Positions 51,451-59,993 of a stretch of DNA of 64,000 nt are shown here, piece by piece. Every line of letters starts with the position of its first letter. Position 1 is the stretch's first letter. This DNA is from DATARR01 sp044868005 (lineage in GTDB: Bacteria; Acidobacteriota; Thermoanaerobaculia; Multivoradales; UBA5704). The DNA is taken from the NCBI GenBank assembly GCA_044868005.1, contig JBIOVX010000285.1, positions 1 through 64,000 on the forward strand, written 5' to 3'. The notes under the pieces are model-generated. The model saw only the letters and a program-made list of their open reading frames with translations. It did no database searches and was not told where the DNA came from. Both the position numbers and the translations under genes were made by a program.

Positions 51451-52914
51451 ATGGCTGACCCCGTCGAAACCTTCCTTTCCCGCCTGTCCGGGAACGGCCC
51501 GGCGCCACAGATCTGCCTGGTGCACGGCGATCTGGTGCTGGCCGAGCCGGCCGCGCGTCGCGTCGCCGAGGCCCTGGCGCGGGCCGCCGGCCTCCCTCCC
51601 GAGGCGGTCGAGATCCACCGCCGCCCGCCGTCGCTCTCTCCGCTGTTGCAGGACCTCCGCACCTACTCGCTCTTTGCCGCCGGCAAGGTGCTGCTGGCGA
51701 CCGGCTCCGCCGTGCTCGCGGACCGCGGCGCCGCCGGCGAGCTGATCGACGACGCGGCCGAGGTCGTTCCCCTCGCCGGCGCCGGGCAGCCGCTCGCCGT
51801 CCGCGAGCGGCTGGCGGCTTCGCGCCTGCTCCAGGCGCTCCATCTCTTCGACCTGGACCCTTACGCCGGCCCGCCCGAGCGCGTGCTCGCCGAGCTGCCG
51901 GCCTGGGTGCTGGAGGGAGGCAAGGCGCGCCGGGGCGGCGGCCGCGGGCGCGGCAAGCGCCAGGTGGAGGACCTCCGCGCCGGGCTCGCCGGCCTGCTCG
52001 AGGCGGCCCGCCGCGAGGAGCTGCAAGGCTCGGCCGAAGGCGACCTCTCGGTGTTGGCGGAGATCATCCGCGGCGGCCTGCCGCCGGGGCACGCCCTGGT
52101 GCTCGCCGAGAGCGCGGTGGCCGCGGACCATCCGCTCGTCCGTCTCCTCGCGGAGCGCGACGCCGTGCTGGAGGTGGGCCGGGTGGAATCCGAGCGGGGA
52201 GGCTGGCAGGGGCTCGACCTGCTCGCCGCCGAGCTCGCCCGTCAGACCGGCGTCGGTATCGCCGCGGACGCCCTGCCGGAGCTCGCCCGCCGCACCCTGC
52301 GCCAGGAGAGCGACAACCGGGGTCGGTCGACCGGCGGCGTCGACGCGGATTCGACGGCGCGCTTCGCCGCCGAGTACCGCAAGCTCGCCAATCTCTCGGA
52401 AGGAAAGATCGACCGCCGGCTGGTCGAAAGCGCGGTGGAAGACCGGGGGGAGGAGGACGTCTGGCAGCTCCTGGACGCCATCGCGGCCGGGCGCGGCGGC
52501 GAGGCCCTCGCCCGGCTCCGCCGCCTGCTGGGCTCGGCGGAGGATCCGCTCGCCGCACGGCTCACCTTCTTCTCGCTCCTCTCCTCCTTCTGCCGCCAGC
52601 TCGTCGCCGTGCGCGGCATGATGCGCGTGGCGCGCATCCCTCCGGGGGAGGCCAACTACGGCCGTTTCAAAAACAGTCACGCCGCGGCTCTCCAGGGGGA
52701 GATCCCGACCGGCGGCAAGAACCCCCTCGCCGGCCTCCACCCCTTCCGGCTGCACCGCGCCTATCTCGCCGCTTGCCGTTTGCCCGAGCCGCTGCTGGCG
52801 CGGCTCCCGGCGGACCTGCTGGAGACCGAGCTGCAGCTCAAAGGGGAGAGTGACGACCCCGACGTAGCCCTGGCGCGCCTGGTGGCCCATCTGAGCCAGC
52901 CGGGGCGGCGCTAA
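51451..52914 (+). CDS. holA: DNA polymerase III delta subunit, enlarged
   Basis: 487 residues, against about 340 usual for HolA. The order of domains fits: N-terminal strand pattern (PQICLVHGDLVLAEPAARRV), AAA-like middle, and a clear C-terminal collar domain (EYRKLANLSEGKIDRRLVES, then VWQLLDAIAAGRGGEALARL). Extra residues lie in the N-terminal half, including a basic Gly/Arg-rich loop (ARRGGGRGRGKRQ, about 162-175). The subunit opens the beta clamp during loading. It overlaps by 4 bp the convergent gene at 52911. Confidence 0.78.
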   Translation: MADPVETFLSRLSGNGPAPQICLVHGDLVLAEPAARRVAEALARAAGLPPEAVEIHRRPPSLSPLLQDLRTYSLFAAGKVLLATGSAVLADRGAAGELIDDAAEVVPLAGAGQPLAVRERLAASRLLQALHLFDLDPYAGPPERVLAELPAWVLEGGKARRGGGRGRGKRQVEDLRAGLAGLLEAARREELQGSAEGDLSVLAEIIRGGLPPGHALVLAESAVAADHPLVRLLAERDAVLEVGRVESERGGWQGLDLLAAELARQTGVGIAADALPELARRTLRQESDNRGRSTGGVDADSTARFAAEYRKLANLSEGKIDRRLVESAVEDRGEEDVWQLLDAIAAGRGGEALARLRRLLGSAEDPLAARLTFFSLLSSFCRQLVAVRGMMRVARIPPGEANYGRFKNSHAAALQGEIPTGGKNPLAGLHPFRLHRAYLAACRLPEPLLARLPADLLETELQLKGESDDPDVALARLVAHLSQPGRR

Positions 52915-53501
52915 CCGCGTCCCGCCGCCCGCCGAGGGAACCCGTACTCCAACCGCAGGCGCCGGAAGGTGGAGACCAGAGAGGCCCGCTCGGCGCGGCG
53001 CAGCGCCTCGGCACCGATCTCCACGTCGAGGGCCTCGGCCTCCCGCGCTTCTTCCAGGAGGAAGCGGAGGATCTCCTCGCCGCCGTGGCTCCCCGGCGCC
53101 AGCGAGAGAAGGACGCTCGTCGCGATCCTCTCCGCCGCCAGGCCGCGGACCGCCCGCATCCGCGGCTCCGGATCGTCCGTCTTCGTCATCGGAACAACCA
53201 TTCGCACGGCGACCGAATGCCGCCGGTCCAGCTCCACCAGCAGGTCGAGCTCGCGCAGGATGCGGGGAGTGCCGGTGGTGATCGCGATCTCCAGCCCTTC
53301 TTCGCGCAGGAGGGCTCGCCGGAGAGGGTTCTCCTCCCTGCGTCCGGCCGCCGGCTCATAGGGATGGGCCGCCGTGCCGAGCGCGATCGGCTCCCGGCGG
53401 AGGGCCGCCCTGCGGAGCCTGCGTTCGAGCGCCGCTCCGGGATCGGGCTGCAAGGAGGGGGAGAGGACGAAGAGGAGCGGAAGCGTCGCCTGGTTGAACA
53501 T
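52911..53501 (-). CDS. Degenerate SplB-like radical SAM protein lacking the cluster motif
   Basis: 196 residues. The order ALGTAAHPYEP, AITTGTPRILRELDLLVEL, VRMVVPMTKTDDPEPRM and VRGLAAERIATSVLLSL matches the central part of SplB/Rv2578c-like radical SAM proteins. The N-terminal barrel strand with CxxxCxxC is missing, and no such motif appears upstream in any frame I examined. The C-terminus keeps the expected YGFPR-type end. It may be a decaying gene, or a relative that lost redox chemistry. It shares a divergent region with mutM that contains a long hairpin. Confidence 0.55.
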   Translation of the reverse strand: MFNQATLPLLFVLSPSLQPDPGAALERRLRRAALRREPIALGTAAHPYEPAAGRREENPLRRALLREEGLEIAITTGTPRILRELDLLVELDRRHSVAVRMVVPMTKTDDPEPRMRAVRGLAAERIATSVLLSLAPGSHGGEEILRFLLEEAREAEALDVEIGAEALRRAERASLVSTFRRLRLEYGFPRRAAGRG

Positions 53502-53569
53502 GTTACGCTCTTTTTACGCCGGCCGCCGGAACCTGTCAAGCGTCTCTTCAATCCAGAATCCGAAGTCCG

Positions 53570-53643
53570 CAAAGGACAGCAGGGACACCAAGGACAGGAA
53601 CTCAGCGAACGGTCTCTGTCCTTGGTGTCCTTGCAGTCCTTTG
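53570..53643. repeat. Long hairpin of GGACACCAAGGAC type
   Basis: Two 28-base arms (53570-53597 and 53616-53643) are complementary except at about three positions, with an 18-base loop. The arms consist of short repeats such as AAGGACACCAAGGACAG. It lies 30 bp before mutM and could pair in the mutM leader RNA or in single-stranded DNA. Confidence 0.8.
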
Positions 53644-53672
53644 GGTCCTTTCCGGTGAAGGTACAATGCGCC

Positions 53673-54497
53673 ATGCCCGAGCTGCCCGAGGTCGAGGTCT
53701 TGCGACGCAGTCTGGAGCCGCACCTGGTGGGCGACCGGATCGAGCGCGTCGAGGTGCTGAACCCGGCGTTGCGGGAGCCCGTGGAGACGGCACGGCTGCG
53801 GCGCGCCGTCCAGGGGCGGCAGGTGACGGCGCTGCGCCGGCGCTCGAAGTACCTGCTGATCGATCTCGAGGGTGGACGGACGGTGGCGATCCATCTCGGC
53901 ATGAGCGGCCGCTTGACGCTGGTGCCGGCGGCAGCTCCTCGCGAGCTTCACGAGCATGTGGCGTTTCACCTGCGCTCCGGGCGCCGGCTGCGCCTGCGGG
54001 ACCCGCGGCGGTTCGGGCTGGTCTTCGCCCTGCCGGCGGCGGATCTCGCGGCCGATCCGCACTTCGCGCACCTCGGCGTCGAGCCGCTGGAGTCCGGGTT
54101 CTCCGGCGAGCTGCTGGCCGGCGCGGCGGCCGGCCGGCGCGGACCGGTCAAGGCCTTCCTGATGGACGCTCAGGTGGTGGTCGGGGTGGGGAACATCTAC
54201 GCCTCCGAGGCGCTGTACCGGGCCGGCATCCATCCCGCCCGCTCCGTATCGCGGATCTCCGCCGAGCGCTGGGAGCGCATCGCGGCGTCCGTGGTGGCGG
54301 TGCTCCGGCAGGCCATCTCCCAGGGCGGCACGACCCTCAACGACTTCGCCGACGGCGAGGGACGGAGCGGCTACTTCCAGGTCTCGCTCTCGGTCTACGA
54401 TCGCGAGGGCTCTCCCTGCCTGGCGTGCGGCCGGCCGGTGCGCCGCCTCGTCCAGTCCGGCCGCAGCACCTATTACTGCCCGCGCTGCCAGCGATGA
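53673..54497 (+). CDS. mutM: Formamidopyrimidine-DNA glycosylase
   Basis: 274 residues, full length. MPELPEVEVLRRSL gives catalytic Pro2 and Glu3. The C-terminal zinc finger is CLACGRPV ... YYCPRCQ, preceded by the helix-two-turn-helix (VVGVGNIYASEALYRAGIHP). It excises oxidised purines such as 8-oxoguanine and cuts the strand. ATG 53673 gives the required N-terminal proline after Met removal; longer in-frame starts run through the hairpin and are rejected. Confidence 0.96.
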   Translation: MPELPEVEVLRRSLEPHLVGDRIERVEVLNPALREPVETARLRRAVQGRQVTALRRRSKYLLIDLEGGRTVAIHLGMSGRLTLVPAAAPRELHEHVAFHLRSGRRLRLRDPRRFGLVFALPAADLAADPHFAHLGVEPLESGFSGELLAGAAAGRRGPVKAFLMDAQVVVGVGNIYASEALYRAGIHPARSVSRISAERWERIAASVVAVLRQAISQGGTTLNDFADGEGRSGYFQVSLSVYDREGSPCLACGRPVRRLVQSGRSTYYCPRCQR

Positions 54498-54546
54498 CCT
54501 TCAGCCGGATAGAATCCTCTCCACCTTCGGCTGAACGGAGCCCCTC

Positions 54547-55215
54547 ATGATCGAGACCGTGCCGCAACTGGACCCTCTCGTCTCGGCGTTGAAGTTCAAG
54601 CCCTGCATCCTGGGTGTCGCGGGAGGCACCGGCTCCGGCAAGACGACGGTGGCGCGCGCCATCCTCGAAGCCGTCGGCGAGGAGCGCATCACTTTCATCG
54701 AGCAGGACAGCTACTACCGCGACATCGACTGGCGGAGCGAGGCCGAGCTGCTGCACCACAACTTCGACCACCCGTCGGCCCTCGACAACGAGCTGCTCGT
54801 CTCGCATCTCGCCGCCCTCAAGGCGGGGCATCCCATCGAGGTGCCGATCTACGACTTCGTGCGCCACCGCCGCACGGCGCGCACCCGCCGGGTGTCGCCC
54901 CAGCCGGTGATCCTCCTCGAGGGCATCCTGATCTTCGTCGAGGCCGGCCTGCGCGAGCTGCTGGATTTCAAGATCTACGTCGACACCGATCCGGACCTGC
55001 GGCTCATCCGCCGCCTGGGCCGGGACATGGCCGAGCGCGGCCGCACGGTGCAGGACGTGCTGCGCCAATACCTGGAGACGGTACGCCCCATGCACCTGGA
55101 GTTCGTCGAGCCGTCCAAGCGCTGGGCGGACGTCATCATCCCGGAAGGCGGCGAGAACCGCGTGGCGCTGGAGATGGTGATCGCGCACGTGCAGCAGCTC
55201 CTCGGAGGCCGCTGA
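54547..55215 (+). CDS. udk: Uridine kinase
   Basis: 222 residues. Walker A is GVAGGTGSGKTT (23-34). The substrate region (EQDSYYRDIDWRSEAELLHH, then FDHPSALD) and lid (RLIRRLGRDMAERGRTVQDV) are typical of Udk. It phosphorylates uridine and cytidine in pyrimidine salvage. The next gene starts 3 bp after its stop, so both are in one operon. Confidence 0.95.
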   Translation: MIETVPQLDPLVSALKFKPCILGVAGGTGSGKTTVARAILEAVGEERITFIEQDSYYRDIDWRSEAELLHHNFDHPSALDNELLVSHLAALKAGHPIEVPIYDFVRHRRTARTRRVSPQPVILLEGILIFVEAGLRELLDFKIYVDTDPDLRLIRRLGRDMAERGRTVQDVLRQYLETVRPMHLEFVEPSKRWADVIIPEGGENRVALEMVIAHVQQLLGGR

Positions 55216-55218
55216 GCC

Positions 55219-55623
55219 GTGCCCTCCTACCTGCTGCGCGTAGGGGTGCGCTTCGAGGCGGCGCACCACCTCACCTCGTACAAGGGGGCCCCCGAGCCCG
55301 TCCACGGCCACTCCTGGCGGGTGGAGGCGGCTCTGGAGGCCCCGGCGCTGGACGCCGAGGGCATGGCCTTCGATTTCGTCGCGGTGCAGGGAGCGCTGCG
55401 CGAGCTGGCCTCGCGGCTCGACCATCGCGACATCAACGGCGTTCCTCCCTTCGACCGCACGAGCCCGACGACCGAGCGCATCGCCGCCTGGTTCTTCGCC
55501 GGCCTCCGCGAGCGGCTGCCGGAGGCGCCCCTCGCCGAGGTCACCGTGTGGGAAGGTCCCGACTGCTCGGCGACGTACCGGGAACACGGACGCGCACGGA
55601 CAGACACGGACGGACAAGGATGA
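55219..55623 (+). CDS. 6-pyruvoyltetrahydropterin synthase-like protein, PTPS-III type
   Basis: 134 residues. The zinc ligands are His16 (FEAAHHL), His29 and His31 (VHGHSW). The usual QueD/PTPS catalytic Cys four residues before HGH is absent; instead the sequence reads EPVHGH, the ExxHGH pattern described for PTPS-III proteins that replace FolB in folate synthesis. LDHRDINGV and VWEGPDCSATY are conserved. The start is GTG 55219, 3 bp after udk. The last 15 or so codons run through a CACGGAC-type repeat, so the C-terminus (GRARTDTDGQG) is probably not ancestral. Confidence 0.85.
   Translation: MPSYLLRVGVRFEAAHHLTSYKGAPEPVHGHSWRVEAALEAPALDAEGMAFDFVAVQGALRELASRLDHRDINGVPPFDRTSPTTERIAAWFFAGLRERLPEAPLAEVTVWEGPDCSATYREHGRARTDTDGQG
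55579..55620. repeat. CACGGAC-type short tandem repeat
   Basis: A run of degenerate ACGGAC/GGACA units such as CACGGACGCGCACGGACAG covers the end of the PTPS-like gene. Such tracts are usually intergenic, suggesting the original stop was lost. Confidence 0.5.
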
Positions 55624-55673
55624 GCTCGGCGCCTTGACAGCCGTCCCTCCCCAAAGCTAGCGTCCCGCCATCC

Positions 55674-56606
55674 ATGAAAATAAAACGAGCCCTACCGCCG
55701 ATCGCGCTCGCCGCCGCTGCGCTCGCCGCCGGTTGCGGCGGCAAGCACACTCCCGTGGCCAAAGTACAGGTGGAACCCCAGAAGGTTCGCCTCGCCTTCG
55801 CCCAGGCGCAGGAGCTGCACCTCACCTGGACGCCCATGGCGGCCCTCGACAGCGAGCAGCCGACCGTCTTCGTCCATCTGCTCGACGACCGGAAAAAGGT
55901 GGTCCGCACCTTCGATCATGCCTTCCCCGAGCGCTGGCGTGAGGGCACGCCGGTCTCCTACGACATCAAGCTCTACCAGTCCGCCATGGCGCCGCCGCTC
56001 CCCGCCGGCAAGTACGCGGTGACGCTCGGCCTCTACGGCAAGGACGGCAAGCGCTGGGCGCTCGACGGCCTGGGCGAGTCGGTAGGCCGCGACGAGTACA
56101 AGGTCGGCGAGGTCGAGGCGCCGGCCCAGAAGCCGAACCTGCGGTTCGCCTTCTCGCCCGTGTGGCAGCCGCTCGAGCCCGGCGGCGACCGCCAGGTGCT
56201 GGCGCGCCGCTGGATGGCCGAGCGGGGCATGGTGCGCCTGGTCAACCAGCACGGTCCGGGCACGGTGTGGATGGTCGTGCAGATCCCGCAGACCCAATCG
56301 CCGGACTACAAGCTGGTCCTCGATCCCGGCGCCACCGCGCCTTCCGTGCGGGCCCTCGGCAGTTGCGGCGGCACCGAGATGGCCCTCACCGGCCCGGGCC
56401 TTCACGAGCTCGAGCTGGCGTTGGAACCGCCGCCGCCGGGCGGTTTCTGCCGCGTCCTGCTGACCTCCAACTTCATGCTCGAGCCGACGACCGTGGGGAA
56501 GAAGCGCTCCGTCTCGCTGGAGAACATCGCCTGGATTCCCCGCGGCGGCGCCCGGCGGGCGCGGCGGCAGGCGGGCGCGGCGGCGACCCCGACGGCGCCG
56601 CAATGA
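55674..56606 (+). CDS. Lipoprotein of unknown function
   Basis: 310 residues. The lipobox LAAG-C (Cys near residue 21) follows a short signal peptide. Residues 30-150 are beta-rich (LHLTWTPMAALDSEQPTVFV, then HLLDDRKKVVRTFDHAFPER), like an Ig-type domain; residues 160-295 are a second beta domain. The C-terminal tail is Arg/Ala-rich. No catalytic motif is seen. It is probably outer-membrane or periplasmic. The O-methyltransferase gene follows 19 bp later. Confidence 0.8.
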   Translation: MKIKRALPPIALAAAALAAGCGGKHTPVAKVQVEPQKVRLAFAQAQELHLTWTPMAALDSEQPTVFVHLLDDRKKVVRTFDHAFPERWREGTPVSYDIKLYQSAMAPPLPAGKYAVTLGLYGKDGKRWALDGLGESVGRDEYKVGEVEAPAQKPNLRFAFSPVWQPLEPGGDRQVLARRWMAERGMVRLVNQHGPGTVWMVVQIPQTQSPDYKLVLDPGATAPSVRALGSCGGTEMALTGPGLHELELALEPPPPGGFCRVLLTSNFMLEPTTVGKKRSVSLENIAWIPRGGARRARRQAGAAATPTAPQ

Positions 56607-56625
56607 CCGCCCGCATGAAGCGCGC

Positions 56626-57294
56626 ATGAAGCGGAAGGAGACGATCCTCCGTCCCGAGCAGGAGGCCTATCTCGAGCGCCTGCTGCCGCCGCGGGATCCC
56701 CTCCTGCGGGAGATGGAGGAGCGGGCCGCCCGCGAGGACATCCCGATCTCCGACCCGGAAGTCGGCCGCCTGCTCGCCATCCTGGCGCGGTCGGCCGGAG
56801 CCCGCCTGATCCTGGAGATCGGCACCGCCATCGGCTATGGCGCGCTGGTCCTCGCGCGCGGCGCGCCGGAAGCCCGCGTGGTGTCCATCGATACGGATGC
56901 CGAGCGCCTGGCCACGGCGCGCCAGTACCTGGAGCGCGCCGGCGTCGCCGATCGCGTGGAGCTCGTCGAGGGCGCGGCGCTGGAGGTCCTCCACCGTCTC
57001 CAGGGACCGTTCGATCTCGTCTACCTCGACGCGGTGAAGACGGAGTACCGGCGCTATCTGGACCAGGTCCTGCCCAAGCTGCGGACCGGCGGCCTGATCG
57101 TCTGCGACAACCTGCTGTGGAGCGGGCGCGTGGCGGCGGGCGATCAGGATGCGGAGACCGAGGCCCTGCGCGCTTTCAACGGCTACCTGATGATGCACCC
57201 GCAGCTTCACGCCGTAGTGCTCCCCGTCGGCGACGGCCTCGGCGTGGCCACCAAGCTCAAGCCCACCGTCATGGAGATGGGCGGGCCGTTCTAG
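56626..57294 (+). CDS. Class I SAM-dependent O-methyltransferase
   Basis: 222 residues of the caffeoyl-CoA/catechol O-methyltransferase family. SAM motif I is LEIGTAIGYGALVLA, motif II VVSIDTDAERLA, and metal ligands include YLDAVKTEY and CDNLLWSG. The family methylates catechol-like hydroxyls with a divalent metal. The substrate is unknown. Its stop overlaps that of the convergent kinase gene by 4 bp. Confidence 0.92.
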   Translation: MKRKETILRPEQEAYLERLLPPRDPLLREMEERAAREDIPISDPEVGRLLAILARSAGARLILEIGTAIGYGALVLARGAPEARVVSIDTDAERLATARQYLERAGVADRVELVEGAALEVLHRLQGPFDLVYLDAVKTEYRRYLDQVLPKLRTGGLIVCDNLLWSGRVAAGDQDAETEALRAFNGYLMMHPQLHAVVLPVGDGLGVATKLKPTVMEMGGPF

Positions 57295-59993
57295 CCCAGG
57301 GTCTTCCGCACCTCCTCCAGCCGGCGCCGCAGCTCGTAGGCGCTGGCCGGCCGCCGCGAGAGCGAGCGGTGGAGCGCCCCGCGGAAGAACTCGCCGAGAT
57401 CCGCGGCGTGCTCGGGACAGACCTGCGCGAAATCCGGCACGCGGCCGGACTTGACGCGCTCCAGGATCTGTTGATCGGGACCGCTGAACACCTTGCGGCC
57501 CAGCAGGGCTTCGTAGAGCACGATGGAGAGGCTCCAGAGATCGAAGGAGGTGTCCGCCGGCTCCCCCTTGAGCGCCTCGGGGGAGAGGTATGCGAGGGTG
57601 CCGGCGAAGCGGAGCCGGGGAGACAGGCTGGAGGCGGCCGCGTCCCTCCACACCGCGACGGCCGGCACGAGGTCGTCCTCCTCGTCTTCGCCGTCACCGT
57701 CCTCCCACTCCAGCTCCCTCTCGCGGCGCAGCTCGAACATGACGCCGGCGATGCCGAAGTCCATCAGCTTGGGAACGCCGTCCCGCGTATAGCCGATGTT
57801 GCTCGGCTTGATGTCGCGATGCAGGATGTCCGCGGCGTGGAGCTGGGCCAGGGCATCGGCCATGGCGATGCCGAGCTCGATCGTCTCGACCGCCGGCAGC
57901 TGGCCCCTGGCGATGCGGTGAGCGAGCGTTCCCCCTTCGAGGATCTCCATCACCAGCATCGGCGTTCCCCGCCAGGTCTCCAGGCCGTAGATGGCGGCCA
58001 GGTGCGTGTGGGTCACGGCCGCCGCCGTCCGCGCTTCCCGCCGCAGCAGCATGGCCTCCTCGGGTGACACGCGGCGCAGGGTCTTGATGGCCACGTGGCG
58101 GCCGAGGGCGAGGTCGGCGCCGGCGTAGACGATGCCCATGCCGCCGATGCCGATGCGCTGCTCGAAGCGGAACTTGCCCGGCAGCACGTAAGGGACGTGC
58201 GCCGCCTCGAGCCGCCGGCTGCACGTGCCGCAGAAGACTGTGAAGGAGGGATGCAGCGCGCCGCACTTGGGACATTCCTTCGCAGTGTCGGCGGCGGCAG
58301 CGGGCAGTTGCGAGGGCGTCGCGTCCTCGGGGGGCGCCAGGGGATCGCGCCAGGAGCGCTGCGCCAGCGGCAGCGCCCGCCCCTGCTCCAGCTCGAGCAC
58401 CCAGGCGGCGCTGCTGGCGATGGTGTGCAGGAGCTGGCGGTCCTCCTTGAGGAAAGGCAGCCCGCTCTTCTTGTCGCCGAGGCCGACCAGCCCGAGCAGC
58501 GAGCCGTCGCGCGCCAGGATCGGCACGATGAGCCGGAAGCCGCTGTCCACCAGCCAGTGCCGGTCCTTCTCCGGCAGCCGGAGCAGGGTCGAGTGGGGAT
58601 TCTCGAGATCCATCTCCAGCGGATCGCTGGCGTTGGAGATGGTCAAGGCGAGGGGCGACGAGGCGTCCAGCTTCGGCGCGCGGTGCCGCGGATCGGCCAG
58701 CATCCCGGAGCGGGGATCGAGCACCAGCATGGCGATCCCTTCGAGATGGAGGGCGAGATCGATCTCCTGCGAGACCAGGCTGGCGAGAGCGGCGGATTCC
58801 TGGATGGAGCGGATGCGCTCGACGAGCAGCGTCAGGATCCGGCGCGCGTCGTACTGCTCGCGGAAGAAGCGGCGGTCGACGGCGTCGAGAAGGCGGCGCC
58901 GGTAGCGCAGTGCCGCTGCTCCGATGAGGATGATGGAGAGGAGCAGGTACACCCGGCCGCCGGAGAACAGCACGTCCAGGCGCTCGTCGCTGTGGAGATA
59001 GAGGTAGGCGCCGAGCACGACGCCGGGAACCACGGCGAGGAGGAGGACCGTGTAGCGGGCGAGAGCGTACTGCAGCGCCCGCCGGGCGATCAGCCGGACG
59101 TCGAGCACGTGCTGGACGAGGACGGCGTAGGGAATGGTGAACGGCAGGGTCAGGGCCGGCGCCAGCACGGCGCTGACGATCGCCACCTTGAGGCGCGGGT
59201 GGCGGAGGGTGAAGTCGCGATAGCCGAAAGCGAACAGCTCGAGCAGGACCTCAACCAGCATGGGGCCGAAGGTGAAGGTGAGCAGCCAGAGGAAGAGCCG
59301 GGCCCGGCGCTGCTCGGCCTTCTGCACGAAGCGGGCTTTCCACAGCAGCAGGAAGAAGGCCGCGCCGGTGAGCGCCATCCCGAGGCTGTAGTAGATCCCC
59401 TTTCCCCGCTGCGGGATGAACCCGGCGAGCGCCGCCCAGAGGCCGGAGGCTTCCGGCGCCTGCTGCGCCGCGAAGCGCAGGAGATTGGCCAGAAAGAGGA
59501 GCACGCCGACGGCCGCGCTGACGCGGACCCCGAGCTGGATCCACCGCCGGCTGGGAATCGACGGGGCCGGCTGCGGGAAATCGCGTACGAACGCCCACAG
59601 GAAGTAAGCCATGAAGGCGTCCAGCTCCAGGGCATCGGCCAGCGCGAAAAGACCTCCCGCCCCGCCTTGAAGGTGGAGGTTGGTCAACGGCTTGTTGCAC
59701 CAGGCCGTGGCGGTGACGAGAAAGAAACCGCCGAGCGCCAGCGCGCGCCGGTCCTCGCGGCCGCCGAGGAGAAGGAGGGCCGCCGTCGCACTGAAGGCGA
59801 CGGCGAACAGTCCATAGAAAGCGTAAGGGAAGTAGATGTCGCGGCCGGCGGCGCGCTCATAGGTGAGAAAAAATGCGATCAATCCCAGCGCCAGCTTGAA
59901 GGCAGCCAGCGGAGTAAGGACTCGCGTCGCCAACCGAGATCTCAGCACACGGCGGCGCTCGTTCAGGCCGGAGGCCCCGGCAGAGGCGGGCAC
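57291..59993 (-). CDS. Membrane GAF-zinc-ribbon Ser/Thr protein kinase, copy 1
   Basis: 900 residues. About seven hydrophobic segments span 25-345. A linker helix (RRFFREQYDARRILTLLVER), a GAF domain (about 365-545) and a zinc ribbon (CPKCGALHPSFTVFCGTCSR) follow. The eukaryotic-type kinase domain has the loop GIGGMGIVY, VAIK, HRDIKPSN (about 721), DFG and LSPEAL. A very acidic insert (EWEDGDGEDEEDD) lies between DFG and the substrate loop. All catalytic residues are present. The start overlaps by 31 bp the small gene upstream (59963-60292). A paralogous pair follows the same order at 60512-63512. Confidence 0.95.
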   Translation of the reverse strand: MPASAGASGLNERRRVLRSRLATRVLTPLAAFKLALGLIAFFLTYERAAGRDIYFPYAFYGLFAVAFSATAALLLLGGREDRRALALGGFFLVTATAWCNKPLTNLHLQGGAGGLFALADALELDAFMAYFLWAFVRDFPQPAPSIPSRRWIQLGVRVSAAVGVLLFLANLLRFAAQQAPEASGLWAALAGFIPQRGKGIYYSLGMALTGAAFFLLLWKARFVQKAEQRRARLFLWLLTFTFGPMLVEVLLELFAFGYRDFTLRHPRLKVAIVSAVLAPALTLPFTIPYAVLVQHVLDVRLIARRALQYALARYTVLLLAVVPGVVLGAYLYLHSDERLDVLFSGGRVYLLLSIILIGAAALRYRRRLLDAVDRRFFREQYDARRILTLLVERIRSIQESAALASLVSQEIDLALHLEGIAMLVLDPRSGMLADPRHRAPKLDASSPLALTISNASDPLEMDLENPHSTLLRLPEKDRHWLVDSGFRLIVPILARDGSLLGLVGLGDKKSGLPFLKEDRQLLHTIASSAAWVLELEQGRALPLAQRSWRDPLAPPEDATPSQLPAAAADTAKECPKCGALHPSFTVFCGTCSRRLEAAHVPYVLPGKFRFEQRIGIGGMGIVYAGADLALGRHVAIKTLRRVSPEEAMLLRREARTAAAVTHTHLAAIYGLETWRGTPMLVMEILEGGTLAHRIARGQLPAVETIELGIAMADALAQLHAADILHRDIKPSNIGYTRDGVPKLMDFGIAGVMFELRRERELEWEDGDGEDEEDDLVPAVAVWRDAAASSLSPRLRFAGTLAYLSPEALKGEPADTSFDLWSLSIVLYEALLGRKVFSGPDQQILERVKSGRVPDFAQVCPEHAADLGEFFRGALHRSLSRRPASAYELRRRLEEVRKTLG

